Assembly: GCA_942490535.1 (NCBI GenBank)
Contig: CALNXQ010000008.1
Coordinates: 248,001-312,000, forward strand
DNA from: JAEINY01 sp942490535
GTDB taxonomy: Bacteria; Bacteroidota; Bacteroidia; Bacteroidales; Marinilabiliaceae
DNA length: 64,000 nucleotides
Direction of reading: 5' to 3'
Below, one piece after another: positions 39,129-47,856 of this stretch; positions within the stretch are counted from its first letter, which is position 1; every line of letters starts with the position of its first letter. A model generated the notes under the pieces. That model had not been told where the DNA came from. It saw only the letters and a program-made list of their open reading frames with translations, and made no database searches. Position numbers and translations under genes: made by a program.

Positions 39129-41078
39129 TTAGTCCAATTCTTTTTTTTGTTGTTCCATCACCTCCAATTCAGCATGTAGCTGTTCCCACTTTTCCATCTC
39201 TGCTTCCAGCGCTTGCTCCGTCTCTTTAAAGGAGATGAAGAGACTGTCTTGCGACGCATTTTCAGGTAAACTGATGGCTTCGGTCAACGCTTCCATCTTT
39301 TCTTCCAATTCCCCTATGTGTTGTTCACATTCCTCCACCAATTTGCGCCCCTTTGTGATTTTGCGGTTTAATTCTTTCCGTTCTTCATAGGATAATTTGG
39401 CTTTGCTATCTGGTTTTTCTGCTGCTTGTTTCTTCTGGGCCGCCATGGATTGATTCAGCTCATTGAGAGTATCCATTTTTTTATGTTGCAAAAATGCATA
39501 AATCCCCCCCAAATGCTCTTTAACCTTCCGATGCCGAAATTCATAGACCTTATCCACCAGCCCATCTAAAAACTCCCGGTCGTGAGAAACCAGAATAATG
39601 GTACCGTCAAAGTCCCGTAAGGCCTGTTTGAGAATCTCTTTCGAGCGCATGTCCAGATGGTTGGTTGGCTCATCGAGAATCAGCAGATTCACCGGCTCCA
39701 GCAACAATTTCACCATGGCCAGGCGGGTACGTTCCCCACCGGACAAGACAGACACTTTTTTATCTGCCTCTTCCCCACTAAACATGAAAGCTCCTAACAG
39801 GTTCCGTATCTTGGTGCGGATTTCACCAACAGCCACCATATCAATGGTTTCAAATACAGTGTGCGTATCATCCAGACGCTCGGCCTGATCCTGCGCAAAA
39901 TACCCAATCTTTACATTGTGCCCCATGGTGAGTTTGCCCTGATGCGATAACTCATTCATGATAATGCGGGCCATGGTGGTTTTACCCTCTCCATTACGCC
40001 CCACAAAGGCAATTTTATCGCCCCGCTCGATGGTCAGATCCACCTCATCCAGCACTTGCAAATCGCCATATGCTTTGGAGATCGCTTCTCCTTTCACGAC
40101 CACCGTACCGGAACGCGGCGCCGGCGGAAATTTGATGCTTAAAGCCGAATTATCAAATTCGTCCACTTCAATGCGATCAATGCGGTCCAATTGCTTGATG
40201 CGCGATTGCACCTGCACGGCCTTGGTGGATTTATACCGAAACCGCTCAATGAATTTCTCCGTGTCCTCAATTTTCTTTTGCTGGTTGCGATAAGCCGCCA
40301 TTTGTTGCTCGCGGCGCTCTTTCCGCAGCTCCACAAACTTTGAATAATTAGCTTTGTAATCATATATTTTACCCAGCGAAATCTCCACGGTGCGTTTGGT
40401 AATATTATCCAAAAAGGCCTTATCATGCGAAATGAGCACCACCGCACCACTGTATGTTTTCAAGAAATCCTCCAGCCATTGAATGGAATCAATGTCCAGG
40501 TGATTAGTGGGCTCATCCAGCAAAAAGATATCGGGTTGTTCCAATAGAATCTTTGCCAGCTCGATGCGCATGCGCCATCCTCCGCTAAACTCGCCAGTAT
40601 TACGGTTAAAATCCTTGCGTTCGAAACCAAGTCCTTTTAAGGTCGTTTCAATCTTAGCTTCGTGATTACTGCCCCCCATCAGGTTATAGCGCTCTGTTTT
40701 TTCATTCAGGCGATCCAACAGGTCCATGTACCCATCCGATTCATAATCGGTACGCTCGGCAATCTCAATGTTTAAATCGGCAATCTGCTTCTCCAGGTAT
40801 TTCAATTCCCCAAAGGCCAATTCCACTTCTTCCACCACGGTGCGGGTATCGGCATAGTTCATGTGCTGCGGCAGGTAGCCCAACTTAAAATCACGAGGCA
40901 TGGACACATTACCGGAAGTGGGCTCCATCAAACCGGCCATAATCTTCAATAAGGTTGATTTTCCGGCTCCATTTTTACCGGTTAAACCAATACGATCTTT
41001 GGGATTGATCAGAAAAGAAATCTCTTCAAAAAGGAAAAAACCGCCAAAATCGACGGTAAGCTGATTAATTGAAACCAT
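39129..41078 (-). CDS. ABC-F family ATPase (ribosome-associated, Uup/YfmR-like)
   Basis: The 649-residue protein has two ABC ATPase domains and no membrane segment. Domain 1: GLTGKNGAGKSTLL near residue 33, GEFSGGWRMRIELAKILLEQ near 162, DIFLLDEPTNHLDIDSIQWL near 185. Domain 2: FVGRNGEGKTTMARII near 365, VSVLSGGERTRLAMVKLLLE near 449, NLLILDEPTNHLDMRSKEIL near 470. A long linker between the domains fits the P-site tRNA interaction motif. The last 100 residues form a coiled coil, as in Uup. ABC-F proteins bind the ribosomal E site. It is cotranscribed with rlmB, fitting a translation role. Confidence 0.9.
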   Translation of the reverse strand: MVSINQLTVDFGGFFLFEEISFLINPKDRIGLTGKNGAGKSTLLKIMAGLMEPTSGNVSMPRDFKLGYLPQHMNYADTRTVVEEVELAFGELKYLEKQIADLNIEIAERTDYESDGYMDLLDRLNEKTERYNLMGGSNHEAKIETTLKGLGFERKDFNRNTGEFSGGWRMRIELAKILLEQPDIFLLDEPTNHLDIDSIQWLEDFLKTYSGAVVLISHDKAFLDNITKRTVEISLGKIYDYKANYSKFVELRKERREQQMAAYRNQQKKIEDTEKFIERFRYKSTKAVQVQSRIKQLDRIDRIEVDEFDNSALSIKFPPAPRSGTVVVKGEAISKAYGDLQVLDEVDLTIERGDKIAFVGRNGEGKTTMARIIMNELSHQGKLTMGHNVKIGYFAQDQAERLDDTHTVFETIDMVAVGEIRTKIRNLLGAFMFSGEEADKKVSVLSGGERTRLAMVKLLLEPVNLLILDEPTNHLDMRSKEILKQALRDFDGTIILVSHDREFLDGLVDKVYEFRHRKVKEHLGGIYAFLQHKKMDTLNELNQSMAAQKKQAAEKPDSKAKLSYEERKELNRKITKGRKLVEECEQHIGELEEKMEALTEAISLPENASQDSLFISFKETEQALEAEMEKWEQLHAELEVMEQQKKELD

Positions 41079-41093
41079 TCATAAAAATTTGTG

Positions 41094-41101
41094 CAAATAT
41101 A
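41094..41101 (-). promoter_or_regulatory. Candidate -7 promoter box (TATATTTG) of the ABC-F gene
   Basis: Matches TAnnTTTG on the minus strand, 16 bp upstream of the start, which would give a very short leader. No clear -33 element. Confidence 0.3.
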
Positions 41102-41214
41102 GTTGCAATTTATTCATTAAAAAAAGCGACCCCATACGTTAGGGATAGGCATTTTTATAAAACACAAATATCCACCCCCATTCAAGGTTGTCGCAAGTCC
41201 ACAGCAGCATCAAC

Positions 41215-41505
41215 ACAAAGCAATATCTCCGGGGGATAAGACACTGTTGCCGCAATCACAAACAGCATCGTCGCAATCCGGAAAGACAGCCGCGCAAAGC
41301 AAAACAGTATCTCCCTAACCGAGGGAGACATCTCCGCCATAAAAAACACTATCGCCTCAACTCCTGAAAGTATCGTCGCCATGCCAAACAGCTTCTCCCT
41401 GATACAAAAAGGTGTCTCCCTAAAGAAAAACAGTAGCGATTGAATTGCGGGCACGCTCGCCGGCTTGCCAAACAGCATCGCTCCAACTTGCGACACCACC
41501 TCCCT
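41215..41505. repeat. 21-bp-period repeat array 2 (ATCTCC core, degenerate)
   Basis: Fourteen hexamers that align as ATCTCC or its variants fall exactly 21 bp apart: 41225, 41246, 41267, 41288, 41309, 41330, 41351, 41372, 41393, 41414, 41435, 41456, 41477 and 41498. Well-kept units read AAACAGTATCTCCCTAACCG or AAACAGCTTCTCCCTGATAC. Others keep only part of the core (AGCCGC, AGCGAT). On the minus strand a 105-codon frame (41182-41499) is open over the array as loose heptads (MLFGKPA, LLFFFRE, KLFGMAT, ILFCFAR, MLFVIAA). The array lies between the stop of the LysM gene and the ABC-F promoter. Confidence 0.8.
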
Positions 41506-41552
41506 AAGTCTTAATGAACAACAAAAATCACCTGCTCATTAGCCTGCTCGTG

Positions 41553-43952
41553 CTATAAGCCCGGCAGAGTCGTTACCGATTGCCCTGCCTTTGCTACGGG
41601 ATGAATGTGCATTTGATAATCGGTAGTGAAATTCAAAATAAAGAGTCCTGAATTGTAAAATCCACCCCAATTGGAAATACGCTCAAAATTAAAATTCGCC
41701 TGTACCGCATGCGGATGGTGATATGGTAAACAGTGTTCAAAATGCTTTCCATAATTTTTCAAGGCGCTGATAAAATAATAGGTCACATCATATCCCCACA
41801 GGCTATAGCGACTAAAATTAGACTGCACATTGGCACTTTGAAACAAGGGCGAAATAGCAATGGGTTCCGATTTAAACCAATGGCGATAATTATTAATCAC
41901 ACGTTGATTATGCACATCGGTATAATCCACGGCATAATAACTAAATATCTTTCCATTTAATTGATGAATATCCTCAGGATTAATGGTTTGAAATTTCAGC
42001 CACTCGGGTTGCCCCCATAAGGTCACAGCCGCCTTTGTTTTCTCCCTGGCCCCTTTTACGGTGGTAATGATGCGATTTACTTGTGCCTCTTCAATGGATG
42101 GAATGATGACTACATTTTCTTTCTCCAGGCTGAACATGCGCTCTAAACTGGCTAAATCATCCTGCTTAAATTTGTATTCCACAAAATCAGGACGCTCACC
42201 TTTTTTAAAGCTCTCCAGATAAATTTTCTTCTTTAGCATCTCACTAAACTGATTCTCATAGGCCGGCGAGCCATTCTCGGTGCGAATCATGACTACCCGC
42301 TTGCCTTTGATCTGCGGGATCATCTCCCGAGACATTTCCTTAAACAACAGGGTATCCACCGGGCTCACCTGAAACAGTCTCGGGTTATTAGCCAACTCCT
42401 CATTCCGGGTTGAAAAGGGATACACTACAGCAATGTCATGTTGTTTGGCAAAAGCCGAAACAGCATTCAAATTCTGCGGATAGGCAGGTCCGATGATCAG
42501 GTTCACATAGGGCATTTCCGGTTTGGCCAGAATGGCTTTTACCTTGTTGGAATCAGGCGCTGTATCGTATACAAACAATTCCACGTTAACCCCTTCTTTT
42601 TTCAAAGAATCCAGAGCCAGCAAAGCGCCCTGATAAAACTCCACAAACACCTTTGATTTATAGGCGATGATTTTTTCTTCCCGTACTTTTTCGATGATCT
42701 CACCGTCCTTCTCTTCCTGTATCACATTGGCATTACGCGAGTCCTCCACGGCAAAGGGCAACAGCATGGCCACGCGCAACAATGGTTTCTCCAACTGGTA
42801 GTCGTAGGTCCCACAAGTAGCCACCTTCCAGTCACTCAGGTTTTCAGTGGTCTTCTCTTCTCTTGTATCCTCACTGGCCGGACGCAGGTAATACTGCTCA
42901 AACCACTCCTGCGTAGGCACTTTAACAATTTCACCTTTTTTCAGGTTCACCAAATCCGTATTGGCATTCAACTTTTGAAGGATATCCATATCCACGCTGT
43001 AGATTTTGGAAATGGCAAACACCGTCTCCTTACGCTTGGCCTTATGTAGAATAAAAAGGCCATCTTTATCCGTTTCTACTTTTTCAAACCCCGTTTTCAG
43101 GCTTGATTTCGGGATACGAACCAGGTAGCCAATGGGCAAATCATCGGGGTTCACAGCACTGTTGGCCTGCTCTACATCCTGAGACTTGGCACGGTATTGC
43201 AAGGCAATACTGAATAAGGTCTCTCCTGCCTCAATGCGGTGGTACAAGTAAAGGTCGTCCTCCACCTTTTCATCGGAGCTACCTTCTACAACAACCACTT
43301 TTTCACTTTTAGCCTTGACCGGAATGCGGACCACTGATCCCTCAGGCAGAACACCGGATTCCAGAGCCGGATTATACTTTACTATTTCAGAAATATCCAG
43401 GTTGTATTGCATCTTTAAAGCATACATGGTTTCCTGAGGTTTCACTGTATGGTAAATAAACGCCTCTTCCTGATCATCTTTGGGTAACAACTCGCCAATT
43501 TTTTCCCGTGGTATTTTAATCATCGTACCCAGTAACAATTGCTGATCGCTACCCGGATTATTGGCATAGATGGTTTCACGGAAAACATTGTACTTGCGCG
43601 ACAGGTAAAAAACCGTTTGTCCCTTCTCCACTGTATGGTACACATATTCCGTAGCCCGCAGCTCATCCCCGGTACTGTTTCGTCCTTTGATAACAGGTAC
43701 CTTGATCAATTGCCCTTCTTTGAGTCCAAATGCAGCATCCGGATTGGCTTCCAGCAATTCTTTTTGCGACACCCCATAATTCACACTGATGCGAAACAGG
43801 CCTTCTGCCTTTTGAACTTTATGAAGATAATAGGTCTTTCCTTCTATAATGATTTTGTCATTTATCTTGACCTCCTGCGCCACACTCGTGATGGATGCCA
43901 CCGCAAAAGCCAGAATCGATACTCCAATAACACAGAACCTGCTAAATCTCAT
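41553..43952 (-). CDS. LysM-repeat protein with periplasmic-binding (PBP1/LpoA-like) domain
   Basis: The 799-residue protein has a signal peptide ending near SITSVAQ. Five LysM repeats follow, at about 42-88, 105-150, 167-212, 236-281 and 302-349. Typical repeat text is YLHKVQKAEGLFRISVNYGV and YVYHTVEKGQTVFYLSRKYN, each ending in 'G-x-x-I-x-I/V-P'. The C-terminal half, about 390-770, is a type 1 periplasmic-binding fold (LRVAMLLPFAVEDS, FYQGALLALDSLKKEGVNVE, YVNLIIGPAYPQNLNAVSAF). This architecture is common in Bacteroidota. I infer a peptidoglycan-tethered periplasmic sensor or activator of wall synthesis (by analogy with LpoA); the ligand is unknown. Confidence 0.82.
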   Translation of the reverse strand: MRFSRFCVIGVSILAFAVASITSVAQEVKINDKIIIEGKTYYLHKVQKAEGLFRISVNYGVSQKELLEANPDAAFGLKEGQLIKVPVIKGRNSTGDELRATEYVYHTVEKGQTVFYLSRKYNVFRETIYANNPGSDQQLLLGTMIKIPREKIGELLPKDDQEEAFIYHTVKPQETMYALKMQYNLDISEIVKYNPALESGVLPEGSVVRIPVKAKSEKVVVVEGSSDEKVEDDLYLYHRIEAGETLFSIALQYRAKSQDVEQANSAVNPDDLPIGYLVRIPKSSLKTGFEKVETDKDGLFILHKAKRKETVFAISKIYSVDMDILQKLNANTDLVNLKKGEIVKVPTQEWFEQYYLRPASEDTREEKTTENLSDWKVATCGTYDYQLEKPLLRVAMLLPFAVEDSRNANVIQEEKDGEIIEKVREEKIIAYKSKVFVEFYQGALLALDSLKKEGVNVELFVYDTAPDSNKVKAILAKPEMPYVNLIIGPAYPQNLNAVSAFAKQHDIAVVYPFSTRNEELANNPRLFQVSPVDTLLFKEMSREMIPQIKGKRVVMIRTENGSPAYENQFSEMLKKKIYLESFKKGERPDFVEYKFKQDDLASLERMFSLEKENVVIIPSIEEAQVNRIITTVKGAREKTKAAVTLWGQPEWLKFQTINPEDIHQLNGKIFSYYAVDYTDVHNQRVINNYRHWFKSEPIAISPLFQSANVQSNFSRYSLWGYDVTYYFISALKNYGKHFEHCLPYHHPHAVQANFNFERISNWGGFYNSGLFILNFTTDYQMHIHPVAKAGQSVTTLPGL

Positions 43953-44113
43953 CCTAAAATAGGTATATCAGTTAATATTAAACGCATCGGATCAACCTCC
44001 TATCCTCCTCACAAATAACGTACCCTTTGCCATTTTTATTGGTCTTACCCCTCAAATTAAGGCCTCTCATTACCAAATGAGAAACCTGAAGGATGTAAAA
44101 ACCGATCAAAAGT

Positions 44114-44162
44114 AAAAAAAGACGCTCTACCTAGCAAGACAAGCCGGATAAAACGTCTTTTT
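44114..44162 (-). terminator. Terminator-like inverted repeat downstream of the first sulfatase gene
   Basis: AAAAAGACG / CGTCTTTTT arms with a 29-nt loop; on the minus strand it ends in a T run and follows the sulfatase stop at 44239 by about 75 bp. Confidence 0.5.
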
Positions 44163-44238
44163 ATTCTATGTGATCCTATTTATCCGATGAGAATACACAC
44201 CATGCATTGGCGGCAACAAGTGGTATTCATGGATTCCA

Positions 44239-45621
44239 CTATTCACTTTCCCGATAGCGCGGATTTAGTTCTGTTGGGATTAATGCACCGGTCTCTTTTT
44301 GCCATTTCCGTAAGCGCTTTAGTAAATCCTCGGTTACCTGCTCCTGTTCACCAGCCAGGTTGGTGGTTTCATACGGATCGGTTTCCAGATTGTACAGTTC
44401 ATTGAGCCCCGTTTCATAATAATGCAACAACTTCCATTGGCCCGATCGAATGACAGAGACAGGTGTTGTTCGCCACACCTGCCCGGGGAGATACCCCTCC
44501 AGATAGGCCGGAAAATGCCAAAACAAATCCCGGTCTGCAAGTTGACCGGTCCCCCATGCCAGCGGCATTACATCCATGCCATCCACCGGCTGATTGGGGC
44601 GTTCAGCCTGTGCGAGCCGCGCAAAGGTGGGGTAAAAATCCATGCCGGTCACCGGCGTTGAACAGGTACCGGGTTGAATCTGCCCGGGCCACCACATGAC
44701 CAGGGGCTCCCGAATGCCTCCCTCGTAAAAAGACCCCTTACTACCACGCAAGGGAGCCATATTGGTATAGATAGCATGACCGCCATTATCGGAGAAAAAG
44801 ACCAGTAAGGTGTTGTCATCTATGCCTTGCGCCTTCAGGGCATCCACTACCTGCCCCAAACTCTGATCGGTACTTTCCATCATGGCGGCATACACCGGAT
44901 GATGGTGCCGCTCATCGCCTTTCAATTGCGCATATTTCTCTACCAGCTCTTTCTTCCCCTGGATGGGCGTGTGCACGGAGTAATGGGAAAAAAACATGAA
45001 AAACGGCCGATCTTTATGATCAGCTATGTAATTCACCGCCTCTTGAGTCAGCCGGTCTGTGAGGTATTCTCCCGCCGGCCCATCGGCAAGCGCTTCGTTG
45101 TTATAAGGACTAAAGTAGGATCCCGGATGTCCTTTGTGGGTGCCCCCCACATTCACATCAAACCCTTGATTGAGCGGACCCGTTTTACCATGTCCCAAAT
45201 GCCATTTGCCAATGTGAGCCGTGGCGTAACCTGCACTGCGCAGCATTTCAGCCAGGGTGACGATGGCCGTATCCAATTCAGTGCGATTGGGCGCAGGTAT
45301 CCATTTTCGGTTTTCTGCCTTTCCCCTTGCCGGATTACCCACCGTGTAAATGCCATGGCGTGGAATCTCCTGCCCCGATAGTAAGGAAGCCCGCGTGGGT
45401 GCACAATTGGCGCAATTGGCATAGGCCTGGGTGAATACCATGCCTTCGGCAGCCAGCTGATCCATGCGGGGCGTTTGATGATAAGTACTGCCCATAAATC
45501 CCGGATCATTCCAACCCATGTCGTCCACCAGAAAGAAAATAATATTGGGTGGCCGCTTTTGATCGGGCTGACAACTAACTAAACATAGGAAGCACAGTAA
45601 AATTATGGTATTTCTAAACAT
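44239..45621 (-). CDS. Sulfatase (S1 family) lipoprotein
   Basis: The 460-residue protein has a lipoprotein signal (IILLCFLCLVSC). It opens NIIFFLVDDMGWNDPGFMGS, giving the Asp pair for Ca2+ binding, and has NCAPTRASLLSG near residue 75. The Cys in C-x-P-x-R is the residue converted to formylglycine. HIGKWHLGHGKTGPLNQGFD near 142 supplies Lys/His of the active site, and FFSDNGGHAIYTN near 282 the second metal Asp-Asn. It cleaves sulfate esters from a carbohydrate; the neighbouring alpha-L-fucosidase points to sulfated fucose. The subfamily cannot be fixed by eye. Confidence 0.88.
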   Translation of the reverse strand: MFRNTIILLCFLCLVSCQPDQKRPPNIIFFLVDDMGWNDPGFMGSTYHQTPRMDQLAAEGMVFTQAYANCANCAPTRASLLSGQEIPRHGIYTVGNPARGKAENRKWIPAPNRTELDTAIVTLAEMLRSAGYATAHIGKWHLGHGKTGPLNQGFDVNVGGTHKGHPGSYFSPYNNEALADGPAGEYLTDRLTQEAVNYIADHKDRPFFMFFSHYSVHTPIQGKKELVEKYAQLKGDERHHHPVYAAMMESTDQSLGQVVDALKAQGIDDNTLLVFFSDNGGHAIYTNMAPLRGSKGSFYEGGIREPLVMWWPGQIQPGTCSTPVTGMDFYPTFARLAQAERPNQPVDGMDVMPLAWGTGQLADRDLFWHFPAYLEGYLPGQVWRTTPVSVIRSGQWKLLHYYETGLNELYNLETDPYETTNLAGEQEQVTEDLLKRLRKWQKETGALIPTELNPRYRESE

Positions 45622-45727
45622 TGCATTGATACGTTACAGTTAAACATGGTAAACCGGACTAAAGTCCTTGTTGTGCATGATTGTTTTTAATTCCCCCAGA
45701 CAGAAGTCCGGGCTTGAGGACCACCGG

Positions 45728-47788
45728 TCATTTGGTTTCCACCAGCAGTTCATCGATGAACATCCAGGCTTTACCCCCAGATCCATCGTGCCAGCCCGGG
45801 CATACGCCTATATTTTTAGCATTGATTTTAATATAACGGGCTTTGGTGTCCTTCAGTGCAAAAGGAAACTCCGAAAAGCCATTGGCATCGGCCTTGGTCA
45901 CCTGGTGCTGATAGGTGTATACTGTGGAATAGACCACTCCATCCTGGCTTAATTCATAAGTGAGTTGTTGCGGATAAAAAATCCAGGCTCCCAGGTTTTG
46001 CAGGCAGCTGAGCCGTATCTCACTGATTGCTTTTACCGCCCCCAGATCCACGATGATTTGTACGTCATCTCCTTCAAAACCCAGCCATTTGCCATCTTTG
46101 AAATTATCGGAGCCGCGTTGCCCATCAAACAGACTGAGGTTACCATCAGCCCGGTAATTGGAACTGGGTGCGGGACTTAACTTCAATTCATGAAACGCGG
46201 AGGTATGAAAAAATTCCGCTTTAACCGTTTCAGATGTGACCAGGCCGGGCTTGTGGGCAAAAACAGCCAAAGCGGTTGTTTGGGTTAGTTCGAGGGGGGC
46301 ATGATACGTCTGCACGGGACCATTATTTATTTGATAAAACAATTGAGTCCCCTCTTCGCCTAGCAGCGTTACAATGGCTTTCTCACCAAAGAGCTCTTTG
46401 GTTACGCCCTTTTTATCATTATAGATAATCACCGGCTGCGAGGTGACCTGCGGAAGATAGCTATAAACTACTAAAGTCCAGGCATATTGATCCGATTGGC
46501 TGGCTTGCGTGCGCCAACTATCCGGAAAGAAAACGGTCGTACCATTCACCTCATCAAACTGCCATTTCAGTTCTACATCCGATCCCAATACCGATATTTT
46601 TGTTCCTTCTTTGGGATGGATGTATCGAAAGGTTTTTTGTTCATTGGGCCTCTCCAACAGAGTAACCTGCAATCGGCCATCTTTTGAAACGGTATAACGC
46701 ACCTCCTCACCCTCCCCATACCGGACCCATTGGGAGCTATTATAAACCACTGAATGATTAACGGCCATCCATTGCCCAATGGCCGCCAGTCGACTGGCAC
46801 TTTCTGCAGGAATGACACCTTGCGCATCCGGTCCTACATTCAACAGGTAATTACCTCCTTTAGCGGCCACATCCACCAGGTTATGAATCAGGTCACGGGC
46901 TGATTTCCAATTGTGATCATCGCTTTTGTAGCCCCAGGTATCGTTCATGGTCATGCATGCTTCCCAATCCAAATCGCTGGCCACATCCAATATTTCCTGT
47001 TCGGGAGTACCAAAATCACCAACATACTCACCAGCTTTATTCATACCCTGCATGCCATCACGCCCTTTCCCTACCCGGTTATTAATGATTACATCTGGTT
47101 GGATATTCCGCAAATAATTGTACAAATCACGGCCTTGCTCTTCGGTCCATTCATCGATCCACTCCCCATCAAACCAAAGTACCCCAATGGGCCCATAATT
47201 GGTGAGCAGCTCCTTCAATTGGGGTTTCAGATAATTTTCGCGATAACTGGTAAAGGATTCGCCCTTTGCTTCCGCCTGGTGCCAATCCATGATGGAATGA
47301 TAAAAACAGAGCACGAGGCCTTCCTTTTGACAAGCCGCCGCCAATTCCTTTAGAGGATCCCTTTTGAAGGCTGTAAAATCCATAAAGTCATAATCCGTAA
47401 CCCTGGAATCCCACAAGCAAAATCCATCGTGATGTTTAGACGTGATTACGACGTATTTCATACCGGCTGTTTTGGCCAATCGCACCCACTCTTCGGCATT
47501 AAAGTCGGTAGGATGAAAGTCACGGGCAAAAACTTCATATTCTGCGACCGGAATATTCGCCGAACTCATGATCCATTCCCCCACTCCCGGAACAGCCTCG
47601 CCCCGATAGTAACCCGCCGGCACGGCATAGGGTCCCCAGTGAATGAACATGCCAAACCCGGCATCGCGCCACCATTTCATGCGCTCCGCTTTCTGCTCAG
47701 TTGATTCCGATAAATAATCCTTTGGTTTGGTCTGACTGCAAGCCATCAGACCAAGGCTGACAAGTAATAAGAGAGTGATTTTTTTCAT
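45728..47788 (-). CDS. Alpha-L-fucosidase (GH29) with C-terminal F5/8-type module
   Basis: I place the start at 47788, which opens a lipoprotein signal (MKKITLLLLVSLGLMAC). The 686-residue product has the GH29 catalytic domain from about 40-380: WWRDAGFGMFIHWGPYAVPA, KYVVITSKHHDGFCLWDS near 118, and IGVLWFDGEWIDEW near 205, whose Asp is the likely nucleophile. A linker carries TAPF-like strands. The last 130 residues (FDGQRGSDNFKDGKWLGFEG, IIVDLGAVKAISEIRLSC) form an F5/8 type C/CBM32 module. The enzyme releases alpha-linked fucose. It sits between two sulfatases on one strand. Confidence 0.9.
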   Translation of the reverse strand: MKKITLLLLVSLGLMACSQTKPKDYLSESTEQKAERMKWWRDAGFGMFIHWGPYAVPAGYYRGEAVPGVGEWIMSSANIPVAEYEVFARDFHPTDFNAEEWVRLAKTAGMKYVVITSKHHDGFCLWDSRVTDYDFMDFTAFKRDPLKELAAACQKEGLVLCFYHSIMDWHQAEAKGESFTSYRENYLKPQLKELLTNYGPIGVLWFDGEWIDEWTEEQGRDLYNYLRNIQPDVIINNRVGKGRDGMQGMNKAGEYVGDFGTPEQEILDVASDLDWEACMTMNDTWGYKSDDHNWKSARDLIHNLVDVAAKGGNYLLNVGPDAQGVIPAESASRLAAIGQWMAVNHSVVYNSSQWVRYGEGEEVRYTVSKDGRLQVTLLERPNEQKTFRYIHPKEGTKISVLGSDVELKWQFDEVNGTTVFFPDSWRTQASQSDQYAWTLVVYSYLPQVTSQPVIIYNDKKGVTKELFGEKAIVTLLGEEGTQLFYQINNGPVQTYHAPLELTQTTALAVFAHKPGLVTSETVKAEFFHTSAFHELKLSPAPSSNYRADGNLSLFDGQRGSDNFKDGKWLGFEGDDVQIIVDLGAVKAISEIRLSCLQNLGAWIFYPQQLTYELSQDGVVYSTVYTYQHQVTKADANGFSEFPFALKDTKARYIKINAKNIGVCPGWHDGSGGKAWMFIDELLVETK

Positions 47789-47813
47789 GAGTCGGTGACA
47801 TTTGAGATGAGAC

Positions 47814-47846
47814 AAAAAAACAATTCCCCTTAAGATAAGAGGAATT
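47814..47846 (-). terminator. Rho-independent terminator after the second sulfatase gene
   Basis: AATTCCCCTTA (47822-47832) pairs with TAAGAGGAATT (47836-47846) with one mismatch; on the minus strand it is followed by TTGTTTTTTT. It implies that the upstream sulfatase gene can be transcribed apart from the fucosidase. Confidence 0.65.
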
Positions 47847-47856
47847 ATTCAGGATA

